Shown here: positions 18,408 to 27,612 of the stretch, one piece after another | Layout: each line of letters starts with the position of its first letter | Numbering within the stretch: position 1 is the stretch's first letter | Assembly: GCA_023230565.1 (NCBI GenBank) | Contig: JALNXD010000005.1 | Location: 51,387 to 115,386 of the forward strand | Direction: 5' to 3' | Origin: Syntrophales bacterium | GTDB taxonomy: Bacteria; Desulfobacterota; Syntrophia; Syntrophales; UBA2210 | DNA length: 64,000 nt | Notes under the pieces: model-generated | What the model saw: the letters and a program-made list of their open reading frames with translations, nothing else | Told to the model about the DNA's origin: nothing | Databases searched by the model: none | Made by a program: the position numbers and the translations under genes

Positions 18408-19055
18408 ATGAAAAGATCAGAATTACCTGTCGCGTTAGACGGATTGCTTTTTTTCATTCCCCTTGCTTCTATTTCGGCGTTATTTTTTGCGTTTTCTCTT
18501 TGGTGGATGGGAATTGTTTTTGGTTTCGGCGCAATATACATACTGTGGTTTTTCCGGAATCCGCGGAGAAAACCTCCATCGGATCCGCACGCAGTAGTCT
18601 CACCTGCCGATGGCCGGGTGCTCGAAGTTGAAGAAGTTGATGGTGAAAATGATCTTCTTGAGGGAAGGTATAAAAAAATCAGTATCTTTATGAATCTGTT
18701 CAACGTGCACGTAAATAGAGCCCCTTTTTCCGGCTATATAAAAAAGATACACTATCGACCGGGCGCATTTTTTTCAGCGAATCTGGATAAGGCATCGATT
18801 TTCAACGAACGCAATGCACTTATTATAGCAACTGACAACAAAGTGGATATACTGGTCATCCAGATTGCGGGCCTTATTGCACGTAGAATAGTCTGCTGGA
18901 AAAAAGAGCACATGAGGCTTGAAAGAGGAGAAAGGTTTGGATTGATACGGTTCGGTTCAAGATTGGAGGTATATTTGCCCCTTGAGGCTGAAGTATCTGT
19001 TTCATCGGGTGATAAAGTAAAAGCGGGAGTAACTGCAATCGGACGTCTCTTATGA
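18408..19055 (+). CDS. psd: Phosphatidylserine decarboxylase, short soluble-type form
   Basis: 215 residues, the short PSD class (about 200-220). It forms phosphatidylethanolamine from phosphatidylserine. Two N-terminal hydrophobic segments anchor it. VSPADGRVLEVEE, FNVHVNRAPFSG and the self-cleavage region RFGSRLEVYLP are visible; cleavage before the Ser of FGS makes the pyruvoyl group. The stop overlaps the pssA start by four bases, so the enzymes making and using phosphatidylserine are co-translated. Confidence 0.92.
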   Translation: MKRSELPVALDGLLFFIPLASISALFFAFSLWWMGIVFGFGAIYILWFFRNPRRKPPSDPHAVVSPADGRVLEVEEVDGENDLLEGRYKKISIFMNLFNVHVNRAPFSGYIKKIHYRPGAFFSANLDKASIFNERNALIIATDNKVDILVIQIAGLIARRIVCWKKEHMRLERGERFGLIRFGSRLEVYLPLEAEVSVSSGDKVKAGVTAIGRLL

Positions 19056-19819
19056 AATTACATGCCAAAAAGGATCGTGAAAATATGAAAAAAGGAATAT
19101 ACCTGCTGCCCAATCTTTTTACGACCGGGAGCCTTTTCTGTGGATTTTATGCAATTATTTCGGCTGTTGGTGATAATTTCCATCGTGCTGCAGTGTTGAT
19201 TATCATTGCCTGCATCCTAGACGGATTGGATGGAAAGATTGCTCGTTTCACAAATACTACGAGTAGTTTCGGAGTCGAATACGATTCACTTTCAGACCTT
19301 GTTTCGTTCGGGGTTGCCCCGGCGATTCTCTCGTTTAAATGGACGCTTGAGCCATATGGAAGGTATGGATGGCTGGCGGCATTTCTCTTTGTCGCGTGCG
19401 GAGCATTGAGGCTCGCCCGATTCAATGTCCAGAGTTCCGGCACCAGTAATAAATTGTTCAGGGGACTGCCGATTCCTGCAGCGGCGCTTGTTATTGCAAC
19501 GACAATATTGCTTTATATGTATACCGGCGGTACTGGAACTCTTTATCATCCTCTGGCGCCGGGTGTTCTGCTGCTGCTTTCACTTTTGATGGTGAGCAAT
19601 ATTCATTATTACAGTTTTAAGGACTTGAATTTTTTTTCACAAAAGCCGTTTATGACGCTCGTGCTAATCGTCCTGCTTTTTGTGATTATAGTGCTTGAAC
19701 CTCAAATTATGCTATTTGCTGTTGCCCTGGGGTATAGCCTTTCAGGTCCTTCATGGGCTCTTTGGAAAGCGGTCAATAAAAAAATTCACCGGGGACAAGA
19801 AGATGAAGAATACCAGTAG
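19052..19819 (+). CDS. pssA: CDP-diacylglycerol-serine O-phosphatidyltransferase
   Basis: 255 residues with about eight membrane segments. It joins CDP-diacylglycerol (from CdsA) and serine to give phosphatidylserine. The CDP-alcohol phosphotransferase signature reads LDGLDGKIAR, then G and two Asp in FGVEYDSLSD. ATG 19052 overlaps the psd stop (ATGA). A second ATG at 19085, also in frame, gives the common start MKKGIYLLPNLFTTG and has AAGGA upstream at longer spacing, so the true start may be 11 codons later. Confidence 0.92.
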   Translation: MKLHAKKDRENMKKGIYLLPNLFTTGSLFCGFYAIISAVGDNFHRAAVLIIIACILDGLDGKIARFTNTTSSFGVEYDSLSDLVSFGVAPAILSFKWTLEPYGRYGWLAAFLFVACGALRLARFNVQSSGTSNKLFRGLPIPAAALVIATTILLYMYTGGTGTLYHPLAPGVLLLLSLLMVSNIHYYSFKDLNFFSQKPFMTLVLIVLLFVIIVLEPQIMLFAVALGYSLSGPSWALWKAVNKKIHRGQEDEEYQ

Positions 19820-19843
19820 TAGTGAATTCTACTGCGAATTTCA

Positions 19844-19867
19844 AAGCCACAAGAGTTCTTGTGGCTT
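19844..19867 (+). terminator. Hairpin between pssA and asd, weak terminator
   Basis: AAGCCACAAG (19844-19853) and CTTGTGGCTT (19858-19867) form a perfect ten-base-pair stem with an AGTT loop. The trailing sequence ATTTCTATT has only a short T stretch, so termination may be partial. Confidence 0.55.
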
Positions 19868-19903
19868 ATTTCTATTGAAACAGGAGTGTGAAGAAATAAA
19901 CCA

Positions 19904-20923
19904 ATGAAGAAATATGATGTCGCTGTAGTCGGTGCAACAGGTGCCGTTGGCAATGAAATGACAAAAATACTTGAAGAACGCGATTTTCCTGCAGAGCGTG
20001 TCAAATTCCTGGCATCGGAAAGATCTCTTGGAAAAGAAATAGAATTTAAAGGAAAAACCTGGCCTGTGGAAATTCTCACTGAAGAGTCATTCGAAGGAGT
20101 GCACGTGGGACTTTTCTCGGCAGGTGGAAGTATAAGCGAGCGCTTTGCGCCGGCAGCGGCTGCTGCGGGGTGTGTTGTCATAGACAATACGAGCGTTTTC
20201 AGAATGGTTCCCGATATACCTCTTGTTGTGCCTGAAGTGAACCCGGAAGATATTGGAATGTACAAGAACAAGGGCATTATAGCAAATCCAAACTGTTCTA
20301 CTATTCAAATGGTTGTCGCCTTGAAGCCGATCCACGACAGGGTTCGGATAAAGAGGATAATCGTATCAACGTATCAAGCTGTATCGGGAGCGGGGAAAAA
20401 AGCAATTGATGAACTTGAAAAGCAGACCAGAGATCTTATGAATTTCAAAATTCCGGAGGTGAAAGTCCTTGCACACCGGATTGCCTTCAATTGCCTTCCT
20501 CACATAGACGTATTTCTTGAAAACGGCTATACGAAAGAAGAAATGAAGATGGTCAATGAAACAAGAAAAATATTTCATGATTCTAAAATAGCGGTAAGTG
20601 CGACTACTGTGAGAGTTCCGGTCTTTTACGGACATTCCGAGTCAATAAATATCGAAACGGAACATAAAATAACCGCAGTTGAAGTACGTGATCTTCTCCG
20701 GAGCGCACCGGGAGTGTGCGTAATTGACAACCCGGGCAAAAATGAATACCCCCTGGCCACGGATGCAGCAGGGAAAGATGATACATTTGTCGGGAGGATC
20801 AGGGAAGATGAAACGATCGCACACGGCATCAATATGTGGGTCGTCTCCGATAACCTGAGAAAGGGAGCGGCATTAAATGCAATTCAAATAGCTGAACTGC
20901 TTGTGAGAGATTATTTATCCTGA
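19904..20923 (+). CDS. asd: Aspartate-semialdehyde dehydrogenase
   Basis: 339 residues. ASADH reduces aspartyl phosphate to aspartate semialdehyde, the branch point to lysine/diaminopimelate, threonine and methionine. The NADPH loop VGATGAVGNEM is at 9-19, and the active-site Cys131 lies in ANPNCSTIQM. VSTYQAVSGAG and HSESINIETE are family landmarks. The ATG at 19904 follows a hairpin; rsmD starts two bases after its stop. Confidence 0.96.
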   Translation: MKKYDVAVVGATGAVGNEMTKILEERDFPAERVKFLASERSLGKEIEFKGKTWPVEILTEESFEGVHVGLFSAGGSISERFAPAAAAAGCVVIDNTSVFRMVPDIPLVVPEVNPEDIGMYKNKGIIANPNCSTIQMVVALKPIHDRVRIKRIIVSTYQAVSGAGKKAIDELEKQTRDLMNFKIPEVKVLAHRIAFNCLPHIDVFLENGYTKEEMKMVNETRKIFHDSKIAVSATTVRVPVFYGHSESINIETEHKITAVEVRDLLRSAPGVCVIDNPGKNEYPLATDAAGKDDTFVGRIREDETIAHGINMWVVSDNLRKGAALNAIQIAELLVRDYLS

Positions 20924-20925
20924 TA

Positions 20926-21495
20926 ATGAAAATAACAGGAAAAAAGGCAAAAGGCAGAATTCTTGCCGCTCCGAAAAGCGAATATATAAGAATTACCACT
21001 CAGAAAGTAAAAGAATCGCTCTTTAATATTCTCGGATCCGTAGAAGGTATTAAATTCCTGGACCTATTTGCAGGAGCCGGTACGGTTGGAATAGAAGCTC
21101 TTAGCAGAGGCGCACATCCGGTAATATTTGTAGAACGGAATGCTGTTCACGTAAGGGCAATAAAAAGGAACCTGAATCAATCGGGTATTGATCAAAAGTG
21201 TGGAATAATGGCCACTCCTGTGGAAAAAGCTCTTTTGATTCTTGCATCGAAAAAAGAAGAGTATGATATCATTTTTGCCGACCCTCCTTATGAACAAGGG
21301 ATGGCGGCAGACCTTGTAAAACTGCTTGGCACATATAACGTGCTGAAACGTGATGGTCTTCTTGTTATTGAACATTCAATAAGGGAAGAATGTCCCGAAA
21401 GCAGCATTTTTCAGTTGACAGATCATCGAAGATATGGAGATACAGCTCTTGCATTTTTTGAAATCAGAGAGTTGACAGCGGAATCCGGGTCTTAA
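20926..21495 (+). CDS. rsmD: 16S rRNA (guanine966-N2)-methyltransferase
   Basis: 189 residues. RsmD methylates N2 of G966 in 16S rRNA. LDLFAGAGTVGIEALSRGA is the SAM-binding motif I, and FADPPYEQG is the catalytic (D/N)PPY motif. The N-terminus KAKGRILAAPK is typical. coaD follows 72 bases on, the usual order in many bacteria. Confidence 0.93.
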   Translation: MKITGKKAKGRILAAPKSEYIRITTQKVKESLFNILGSVEGIKFLDLFAGAGTVGIEALSRGAHPVIFVERNAVHVRAIKRNLNQSGIDQKCGIMATPVEKALLILASKKEEYDIIFADPPYEQGMAADLVKLLGTYNVLKRDGLLVIEHSIREECPESSIFQLTDHRRYGDTALAFFEIRELTAESGS

Positions 21496-21567
21496 TTTTA
21501 CATACCTGCGTATGGTATTGAAGCGAGTTTCAGCATTATAATCAAGCTTGGGAGCAAGGAGTAGAAT

Positions 21568-22089
21568 ATGAATAAAGTTGCTGTGTATCCAGGTTCTTTC
21601 GATCCCATAACGAACGGACATGTTGATATTATCAACAGAGGCTTGAGAATATTCGATAAAATCATAATTGCAATTGGATACAATCCCACAAAATCGGCTC
21701 TTTTCACTGTTGAAGAACGAATTGAGATGATCAAAGAATTAATAGGAGACAATCCTAAACTTGAAGTAGGGAGTTATTCAGGCCTGCTTGTCGATTACCT
21801 GGAAGAGGTTAACGCGACAGTAATTCTACGGGGGCTGAGGGCCATGTCTGATTTCGAATACGAATTTCAGCTTGCGTTGATTAACCGAAGGCTCGACCGG
21901 CAGGTAGAAACCGTATTTTTAATGACCGGTTCAAAATGGTTTTACTGCAACTCGCGTATAATTAAAGAAGCTGCAAGTTTTGGGGGATCAGTAAGAGGAC
22001 TGGTACCCGATGATATACTCCAAAAGTTAAAAGAAAAATTTCCTCTGTTAAAAGAGGGCAATGCAAGAAAACGAAAAGAGCGGTGCTAA
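21568..22089 (+). CDS. coaD: Pantetheine-phosphate adenylyltransferase
   Basis: 173 residues, the bacterial PPAT of coenzyme A synthesis. The nucleotidyl-transfer motif is YPGSFDPITNGHVDII (TxGH), and RGLRAMSDFEYE lines the pantetheine site. The conserved C-terminal IS(S/T)xxR motif is changed to YCNSRIIKEAASFGG, with Arg retained. The C-terminus is a few residues longer than E. coli CoaD and ends in a basic stretch. Confidence 0.95.
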   Translation: MNKVAVYPGSFDPITNGHVDIINRGLRIFDKIIIAIGYNPTKSALFTVEERIEMIKELIGDNPKLEVGSYSGLLVDYLEEVNATVILRGLRAMSDFEYEFQLALINRRLDRQVETVFLMTGSKWFYCNSRIIKEAASFGGSVRGLVPDDILQKLKEKFPLLKEGNARKRKERC

Positions 22090-22135
22090 AGGAAAACGTA
22101 AGAGAGCTTATAATGATTAAGAAGGCGAAAAACAA

Positions 22136-23329
22136 ATGAAACTTGCAAATCGTATTGGAAGAATAAAGCCGTCGCCGACGCTCGCCGTTACAGCAAAGGC
22201 TGCTGCTTTGAGCGCGGAAGGGAAAAATGTACTTAGCTTCGGTGCAGGAGAGCCGGATTTCGATACGCCTGAACATATCAAATTGGCGGCAGTTGAAGCC
22301 ATTCAAGAGGGATTTACAAAATACACGCCGGTAGACGGGATAGCCGAATTGAAGAAGGCGATAATAGAGAAATTGAAGCGAGATAATCAACTTTCATATG
22401 AAATGTCGCAAATAGCTGTATCATGTGGAGCGAAGCACACTATCTACAATCTTGCGCAGGCTCTTTTCGAAAGTGGAGATGAGGTAATTATTCCTGCTCC
22501 GTATTGGGTATCCTATCCGGATATCGTGCTTCTTGCTGACGCGGAGCCGGTGATTTTGAAAACCGAAGAAAAAGATCACTTCAAAATCATGCCGGATGCT
22601 CTCGAGAGGACGATAACAGGTAAAACAAAGGCAATCATTTTAAACAGTCCTTCAAACCCAACGGGATCTGCCTATACCGAAGAAGAACTGAGGGCACTTG
22701 CGTCCGTTTTAAAGCGATATGATATTACAATACTAAGTGACGATATTTATGAGAAGATCACTTATGATGATTTCAGGTTTTTCAATATAGTTACTGCGGA
22801 TGCGGAAATGAAAAGCCGGACTGTCATAGTGAATGGAGTTTCGAAATCCCATGCCATGACAGGATGGCGCATCGGGTATGCAGCGGGACCAAAAGAAATA
22901 ATTGCGGCTGTGGCGAAAATACAGAGTCAGAATACATCGAATCCGACTTCGATATCGCAGAAAGCCGCCGTTGCGGCTCTCGAGGGAGATCAAAACGCAA
23001 CAGAAAAAATGGTGATAGAATTCAAAAAAAGAAGAAACTACATGGTGAAAAAACTGAATCAAATGCCCGGTATACACTGTGCAACACCGGAAGGGGCCTT
23101 TTATGTGTTCCCTAATGTTTCCGGTCTGTATGGCAAATCAAGAAAGGAGCATGCGATTTCGGATTCGAATTCTTTTGCCGGCTATCTTCTGGACGAGGCA
23201 GGCATTGCAGTCGTGCCTGGCATTGCATTCGGCGATGACAGCTATGTCAGGCTTTCCTATGCCACTTCGATGAGCAAAATCGAAGAAGGACTTGAGCGGA
23301 TGTTTAAGGCAGTAGAGAAACTGGCGTAA
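22136..23329 (+). CDS. Class I pyridoxal-phosphate aminotransferase (aspartate-type)
   Basis: 397 residues of the AspC/AspB family, subgroup I-gamma. It probably transfers the amino group of aspartate to 2-oxoglutarate. SFGAGEPDFDTPEHIK near the N-terminus, SPSNPTGSAY, the Schiff-base lysine motif VSKSHAMTGWRIGY and YVRLSYATS (substrate arginine) are visible. It follows coaD on the same strand and precedes the liv operon by 44 bases. Aspartate use fits the asd gene upstream, but related enzymes accept aromatic or prephenate substrates, so specificity is not certain. Confidence 0.88.
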   Translation: MKLANRIGRIKPSPTLAVTAKAAALSAEGKNVLSFGAGEPDFDTPEHIKLAAVEAIQEGFTKYTPVDGIAELKKAIIEKLKRDNQLSYEMSQIAVSCGAKHTIYNLAQALFESGDEVIIPAPYWVSYPDIVLLADAEPVILKTEEKDHFKIMPDALERTITGKTKAIILNSPSNPTGSAYTEEELRALASVLKRYDITILSDDIYEKITYDDFRFFNIVTADAEMKSRTVIVNGVSKSHAMTGWRIGYAAGPKEIIAAVAKIQSQNTSNPTSISQKAAVAALEGDQNATEKMVIEFKKRRNYMVKKLNQMPGIHCATPEGAFYVFPNVSGLYGKSRKEHAISDSNSFAGYLLDEAGIAVVPGIAFGDDSYVRLSYATSMSKIEEGLERMFKAVEKLA

Positions 23330-23373
23330 AGAAAAATAACGGAGAGATGCACACCGGGAAGAAAGAACAATAT

Positions 23374-24504
23374 ATGATGAAAGAATTTAAATGGAATAAA
23401 CTGGCGATGGGTATGCTTGCAATATTCCTGTCAACCTTCTCTGCTTTCGCTTCTGCCGAAGATACAGTTAAGGTGGGTGTGGCAGGAGCCCATAGCGGGG
23501 ATCTGGCGTCATACGGTTTGCCTTCAGTGAGGGCAGCAGAACTCGTAGTAAAAAAAGCAAATGAAAATGGTGGTATTTTAGGGTCAAGAATTGAACTGTT
23601 TATTGAAGATGACGTATGCAAGCCTGAAATCGCGACAAATACAGCAACGAAACTTATTTCCCAGGGTGTGGATGCAGTGGTCGGACATATTTGCAGTGGT
23701 GCCACTAAAGCGGCTCTTGCGATTTATAAAGATGCAAATGTGATTTGCATGTCACCTTCTGCAACAAATCCTCCGTTGACTCAAAGCGGAGATTATCCTA
23801 ATTTTTACAGAACCATTGCGTCCGATGACGCACAGGCCCGCCTTCAGGTTGATTATGCCATAGAAGTTCTGAAGGCAGAAAAAATAGCAGTCATTCACGA
23901 TAAGGGAGATTACGGAAAAGGTCTGGCCGAGTTTGCAAAAATATTTATCGGGAAAGAGCCCGGTGCGGAAGTGGTTTTATACGAAGGGATTACACCCGGC
24001 GCCGTTGATTATTCGGCTGTAGTGCAAAAAATAAAGCATTCCAAAGCTGAAGCTGTCATATTTGGCGGTTATCATCCCGAGGCCTCTAAAATAGTGATGC
24101 AAATGAGAAGAAAAAGAATAAAAGCCCACTTCATATCGGATGATGGCGTACGAGATGCGACATTTATCAAAGTCGCAGGAAAGTATGCCGAGGGTGTATA
24201 TGCCACAGGTCCTAAGGACACGACAAAAAACCCGCTTGCCATAGCTGCGATAGAAGCACATAAAAAAGCCTACGGTTCAGAACCGGGAGCTTTTTTCCTC
24301 AATGCCTATGCGGCGTCGCAGGCACTTCTTAGTGCGATAGAGAAGGCCGGCAGTACTGATTATGAAGCTGTAACGAGTGCTCTGAAAAATTATTATGTAG
24401 AAACTCCTCTCGGTAAAATAAAATTTGATGAAAGAGGGGATGCAATCGGTATTGGCTTCAGCATGTATCAGGTGAAGAATGGTAACTACATAGAGGTACA
24501 ATAG
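23374..24504 (+). CDS. Branched-chain amino acid ABC transporter, periplasmic binding protein (LivK-type)
   Basis: About 376 residues from ATG 23374; ATG 23347 in frame gives nine more, but its GGAG is too close. A clean signal peptide is seen (basic MMKEFKWNK, hydrophobic LAMGMLAIFLSTF, cleavage after ASA). The mature part is a type I periplasmic binding protein beginning DTVKVGVAGAHSGDLASYG. It should deliver leucine, isoleucine, valine or a related ligand to the LivHM channel. A strong terminator follows it, before the permease genes, fitting the usual excess of binding protein over membrane parts. Confidence 0.9.
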   Translation: MMKEFKWNKLAMGMLAIFLSTFSAFASAEDTVKVGVAGAHSGDLASYGLPSVRAAELVVKKANENGGILGSRIELFIEDDVCKPEIATNTATKLISQGVDAVVGHICSGATKAALAIYKDANVICMSPSATNPPLTQSGDYPNFYRTIASDDAQARLQVDYAIEVLKAEKIAVIHDKGDYGKGLAEFAKIFIGKEPGAEVVLYEGITPGAVDYSAVVQKIKHSKAEAVIFGGYHPEASKIVMQMRRKRIKAHFISDDGVRDATFIKVAGKYAEGVYATGPKDTTKNPLAIAAIEAHKKAYGSEPGAFFLNAYAASQALLSAIEKAGSTDYEAVTSALKNYYVETPLGKIKFDERGDAIGIGFSMYQVKNGNYIEVQ

Positions 24505-24532
24505 TTGCGCGCATGAAATTGGCTTTCATATC

Positions 24533-24569
24533 AGGGGGGCAGGCTGGATTGTCTGGCCCCCTTTCTTTT
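24533..24569 (+). terminator. Terminator between livK-type gene and livH
   Basis: AGGGGG (24533-24538) pairs with CCCCCT (24557-24562), with a further C-G pair inside, followed by TTTCTTTT. Partial termination here would set a high ratio of binding protein to permease. Confidence 0.75.
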
Positions 24570-24687
24570 GCGCGACTGCCAGTACGCCATATTTCAGTGA
24601 GAATGGCGTTAAGGTATTTAATCAAGATCTTGCCGGACATAATATCTTTCACTTCAAACATTAGAACCGGCACTACGCAAAAAGACT

Positions 24688-25590
24688 ATGGATTATTTTC
24701 TGGAACTATTTTTGGGAGGATTGACACGGGGCAGTATTTATGCGCTCATTGCCCTGGGATACACGATGGTGTACGGCATCATCCAACTTATCAATTTTGC
24801 GCATGGAGAAATTTATATGATCGGGGCTTTTACTGCTCTGATCGTTATTTCAGTACTCATGTCGACGGGAATGAATCCGGTAGCCGTTATATTGATTGCC
24901 GGGTTCGTGGCAGTAATTTATTCGTGTGCTTATGGGTTTACTTTAGAGAAGATTGCATATAAGCCGCTGAGAAATGCTCCTCGTCTTTCAGCATTGATAA
25001 GTGCAATTGGAATGTCTCTTTTCCTGCAGAATTATGTGCTGCTTGCCCAGACATGTGATTTTCTTCCTTTTCCCAATCTGATTCCTGATTTCGAGTGTAT
25101 AGAGCCTTTTGCACATATAATCGGCTCTACCGATGTGGTGATTCTTGTTACCACTGCAGTGGTAATGATCATCCTTACGATTCTTATACGATATACGAAA
25201 ATCGGTAAAGCAATGCGCGCTACTTCTCAGGACAGAGTGATGGCCAGTCTTATGGGCATCGATGTAAACACGGTCATATCATTTACTTTCATTTTGGGAT
25301 CGGCGACGGCAGCAATAGGAGGCGTTCTAATCGCATCACATATAGGAATGATTAATTTCTACATCGGTTTCATCGCAGGAATAAAGGCTTTTGTGGCCGC
25401 AGTGCTTGGAGGAATAGGCAGTCTTCCCGGTGCGGTGCTGGGTGGATTCGTACTCGGCTGGACAGAGAGTTTCGCTACAGGATATATATCGAGTGACTAT
25501 GAAGATGTATTTGCCTTTTTATTCCTGGTCCTGATCCTTATTTTCAAACCTTCCGGAATCCTCGGAAGATCGGAGCAATCCAAGGTTTAA
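24688..25590 (+). CDS. livH: Branched-chain amino acid ABC transporter permease LivH
   Basis: 300 residues, about eight membrane helices. LivH-type signatures are ALGYTMVYGIIQLINFAHGE near the N-terminus (given here at its 20-residue core), MGIDVNTVISFTFILG and the EAA-like loop KAFVAAVLGGIGSLPGA. It forms the membrane channel with LivM. The gene is 183 bases after livK and separated from it by a terminator, and it is packed closely with livM, livG and livF. Confidence 0.94.
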   Translation: MDYFLELFLGGLTRGSIYALIALGYTMVYGIIQLINFAHGEIYMIGAFTALIVISVLMSTGMNPVAVILIAGFVAVIYSCAYGFTLEKIAYKPLRNAPRLSALISAIGMSLFLQNYVLLAQTCDFLPFPNLIPDFECIEPFAHIIGSTDVVILVTTAVVMIILTILIRYTKIGKAMRATSQDRVMASLMGIDVNTVISFTFILGSATAAIGGVLIASHIGMINFYIGFIAGIKAFVAAVLGGIGSLPGAVLGGFVLGWTESFATGYISSDYEDVFAFLFLVLILIFKPSGILGRSEQSKV

Positions 25591-25594
25591 AAAA

Positions 25595-26806
25595 GTGAGG
25601 AAATTTGCTGAAATAAGAAAATCTCTCTATGTAGCTCTATGGTTTATTTTTTTAACATTTCCTATTATGGTTATCCGCATCAATCCGCTCGAAAAGACAG
25701 TTGAATGGCGATGGATGAATATGGCGCTTGTCGGTATCGGTACTTTCTTTTTATCTTTCCTCTGGCGTTATCTGATAAGTAAAAAAGAGGAAGGGAGTAA
25801 AAGGGCGGAAGAAAAACAGAACGAAAAAATATCCAAACTTAGGCGTTTAATTGAAAACAGGAAAATAATTGCCGGAAGTGTTGTTGCCGGTGCATTACTG
25901 GCAGCCGTGTTTCCATTTGTCGTTTCGCTTTATCAGACAAATATAATGACGACAGCGCTGATCTATGTCATGCTCGGCCTTGGGCTCAATATCGTCGTAG
26001 GCCTGGCAGGACTTCTGGACCTTGGATATGTTGCGTTCTATGCGGTTGGAGCATATGCGTATGCGCTTCTGAATTATCATTTCGGATTAAATTTCTGGAT
26101 GGTTCTTCCTGTTGGAGCAGCTCTTGGAGCGCTCTTCGGAATTCTTCTCGGCTTTCCTGTCCTGAGGTTGCGAGGAGACTATCTGGCTATCGTAACTCTC
26201 GGTTTCGGGGAGATAATCCGGCTGATTCTTGAAAACTGGAATGAATTTTCCTTTGGTCCGAGTGGAATATCAAATATATCGCGCCCGCCTCTTTTCGGAA
26301 TTGAATTGTCCGTCCAAAATGCAACAGTGTACATGTATTACATAATGATTTTTCTATGCCTTGTGACGATTTTCATAGTGAAGCGTCTTCAGGACTCGAG
26401 AATAGGGCGCGCATGGGTTGCTCTTCGAGAAGATGAGGTCGCCTGTCAGGCCATGGGTATTGACAGGACAAAGACAAAATTGACTGCCTTTGCACTGGGG
26501 GCTACGTGGGCAGGGATGGGGGGTGTCGTATTTGCAGCGAAAACCACTTTTGTCAATCCGGCCAGTTTCACAATTTGGGAATCAATAATAATTCTGTGCA
26601 TAGTAGTACTGGGAGGTATGGGTTCGGTCATAGGTGTGATAACGGGTGCCTTCATAATAATTCTGCTGCCTGAATATCTGCGGGTTTTTTCGGAGTTCAG
26701 GATGCTCATGTTCGGCATTATTCTAGTGGTGATGATGGTTTTCAGGCCGGGAGGCATAATCAGCGGTGTGAGAAGGACATATAAATTCGAAGGAAAAAAT
26801 TTTTGA
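25595..26806 (+). CDS. livM: Branched-chain amino acid ABC transporter permease LivM
   Basis: 403 residues starting at GTG 25595, four bases after livH. After two N-terminal helices there is a charged cytoplasmic loop (about 65-90, rich in Lys and Glu). Then comes the core with GLAGLLDLGYVAFYAVGAYAY, RLRGDYLAIVTLGFGEIIR and the coupling loop LREDEVACQAMGID. The C-terminus has ESIIILCIVVLGGMGSVIG, another LivM hallmark. The stop overlaps livG at TTGA. Confidence 0.93.
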   Translation: MRKFAEIRKSLYVALWFIFLTFPIMVIRINPLEKTVEWRWMNMALVGIGTFFLSFLWRYLISKKEEGSKRAEEKQNEKISKLRRLIENRKIIAGSVVAGALLAAVFPFVVSLYQTNIMTTALIYVMLGLGLNIVVGLAGLLDLGYVAFYAVGAYAYALLNYHFGLNFWMVLPVGAALGALFGILLGFPVLRLRGDYLAIVTLGFGEIIRLILENWNEFSFGPSGISNISRPPLFGIELSVQNATVYMYYIMIFLCLVTIFIVKRLQDSRIGRAWVALREDEVACQAMGIDRTKTKLTAFALGATWAGMGGVVFAAKTTFVNPASFTIWESIIILCIVVLGGMGSVIGVITGAFIIILLPEYLRVFSEFRMLMFGIILVVMMVFRPGGIISGVRRTYKFEGKNF

Positions 26807-27612
26807 GACGCGAAAAAAACGAAAGAGATCCAATATTGAGTGTACGAAGGCTCGGAATGAGCTTTGGAGGTCTCAAGGCATTAGACGGGATCGATCTTTA
26901 CGTGGAAAGAGGCGAGATCGTCGCCCTCATTGGTCCTAACGGTGCAGGGAAGACGACATTCTTCAATTGCATTTCAGGAATATATGCCCCTACCGAAGGT
27001 GATATTTTTATTATGAAGCCGCAGGCAGGTACTGCCAAAAGAATTAATGGTCTGAAACCGAACCAGGTGACTTCAAAAGGTCTTGCCCGTACATTTCAAA
27101 ATATCAGGCTGTTTCAGAACATGACTGTTCTTGAAAATGTAATGATGGGCCGGCATGTCAGAACCAATGCCGGAATCGCAGGAGCTATTTTCAGAAACAG
27201 AAAGACAAGGGATGAGGAGAAGCAGATTGTCGAACGAAGCTACGGGATAATTAAAAAAATCGGACTTGCGTACTATGTCAATGAATGTGCGAAAAATCTG
27301 CCTTATGGCGCTCAGAGAAGACTTGAAATAGCCAGAGCGATCGCGACAGAACCTTTTCTGCTTCTCTTGGATGAACCTGCCGCCGGTATGAATCCGCAGG
27401 AAACAAAGGAACTGGATATGCTGATTCAAAGGATAAGGGATGAAGAAAATATCTCAATTCTTCTGATTGAACATGATATGAAGCTCGTCATGAGTATATC
27501 GGAAAGGATCTACGTAGTTGATTATGGGAAAAAAATTGCTGAAGGCACTCCTGAAGAAATCAAGATCAATCCCGAAGTGATAAAGGCATATCTCGGAGAG
27601 GATGCATATTGA
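26803..27612 (+). CDS. livG: Branched-chain amino acid ABC transporter ATP-binding protein LivG
   Basis: 269 residues from TTG 26803, overlapping livM by four bases. Walker A GPNGAGKTT, the Q-loop region, the signature NLPYGAQRRLEIARA (variant of LSGGQ, typical of LivG), Walker B LLLLDEPAAGMNP and the H-loop IEHDMKLVM are present. A charged stretch after the ABC Q-loop (NRKTRDEEKQIVE) is the usual LivG insertion. It works as a heterodimer with LivF to power uptake. Confidence 0.95.
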   Translation: MRREKNERDPILSVRRLGMSFGGLKALDGIDLYVERGEIVALIGPNGAGKTTFFNCISGIYAPTEGDIFIMKPQAGTAKRINGLKPNQVTSKGLARTFQNIRLFQNMTVLENVMMGRHVRTNAGIAGAIFRNRKTRDEEKQIVERSYGIIKKIGLAYYVNECAKNLPYGAQRRLEIARAIATEPFLLLLDEPAAGMNPQETKELDMLIQRIRDEENISILLIEHDMKLVMSISERIYVVDYGKKIAEGTPEEIKINPEVIKAYLGEDAY

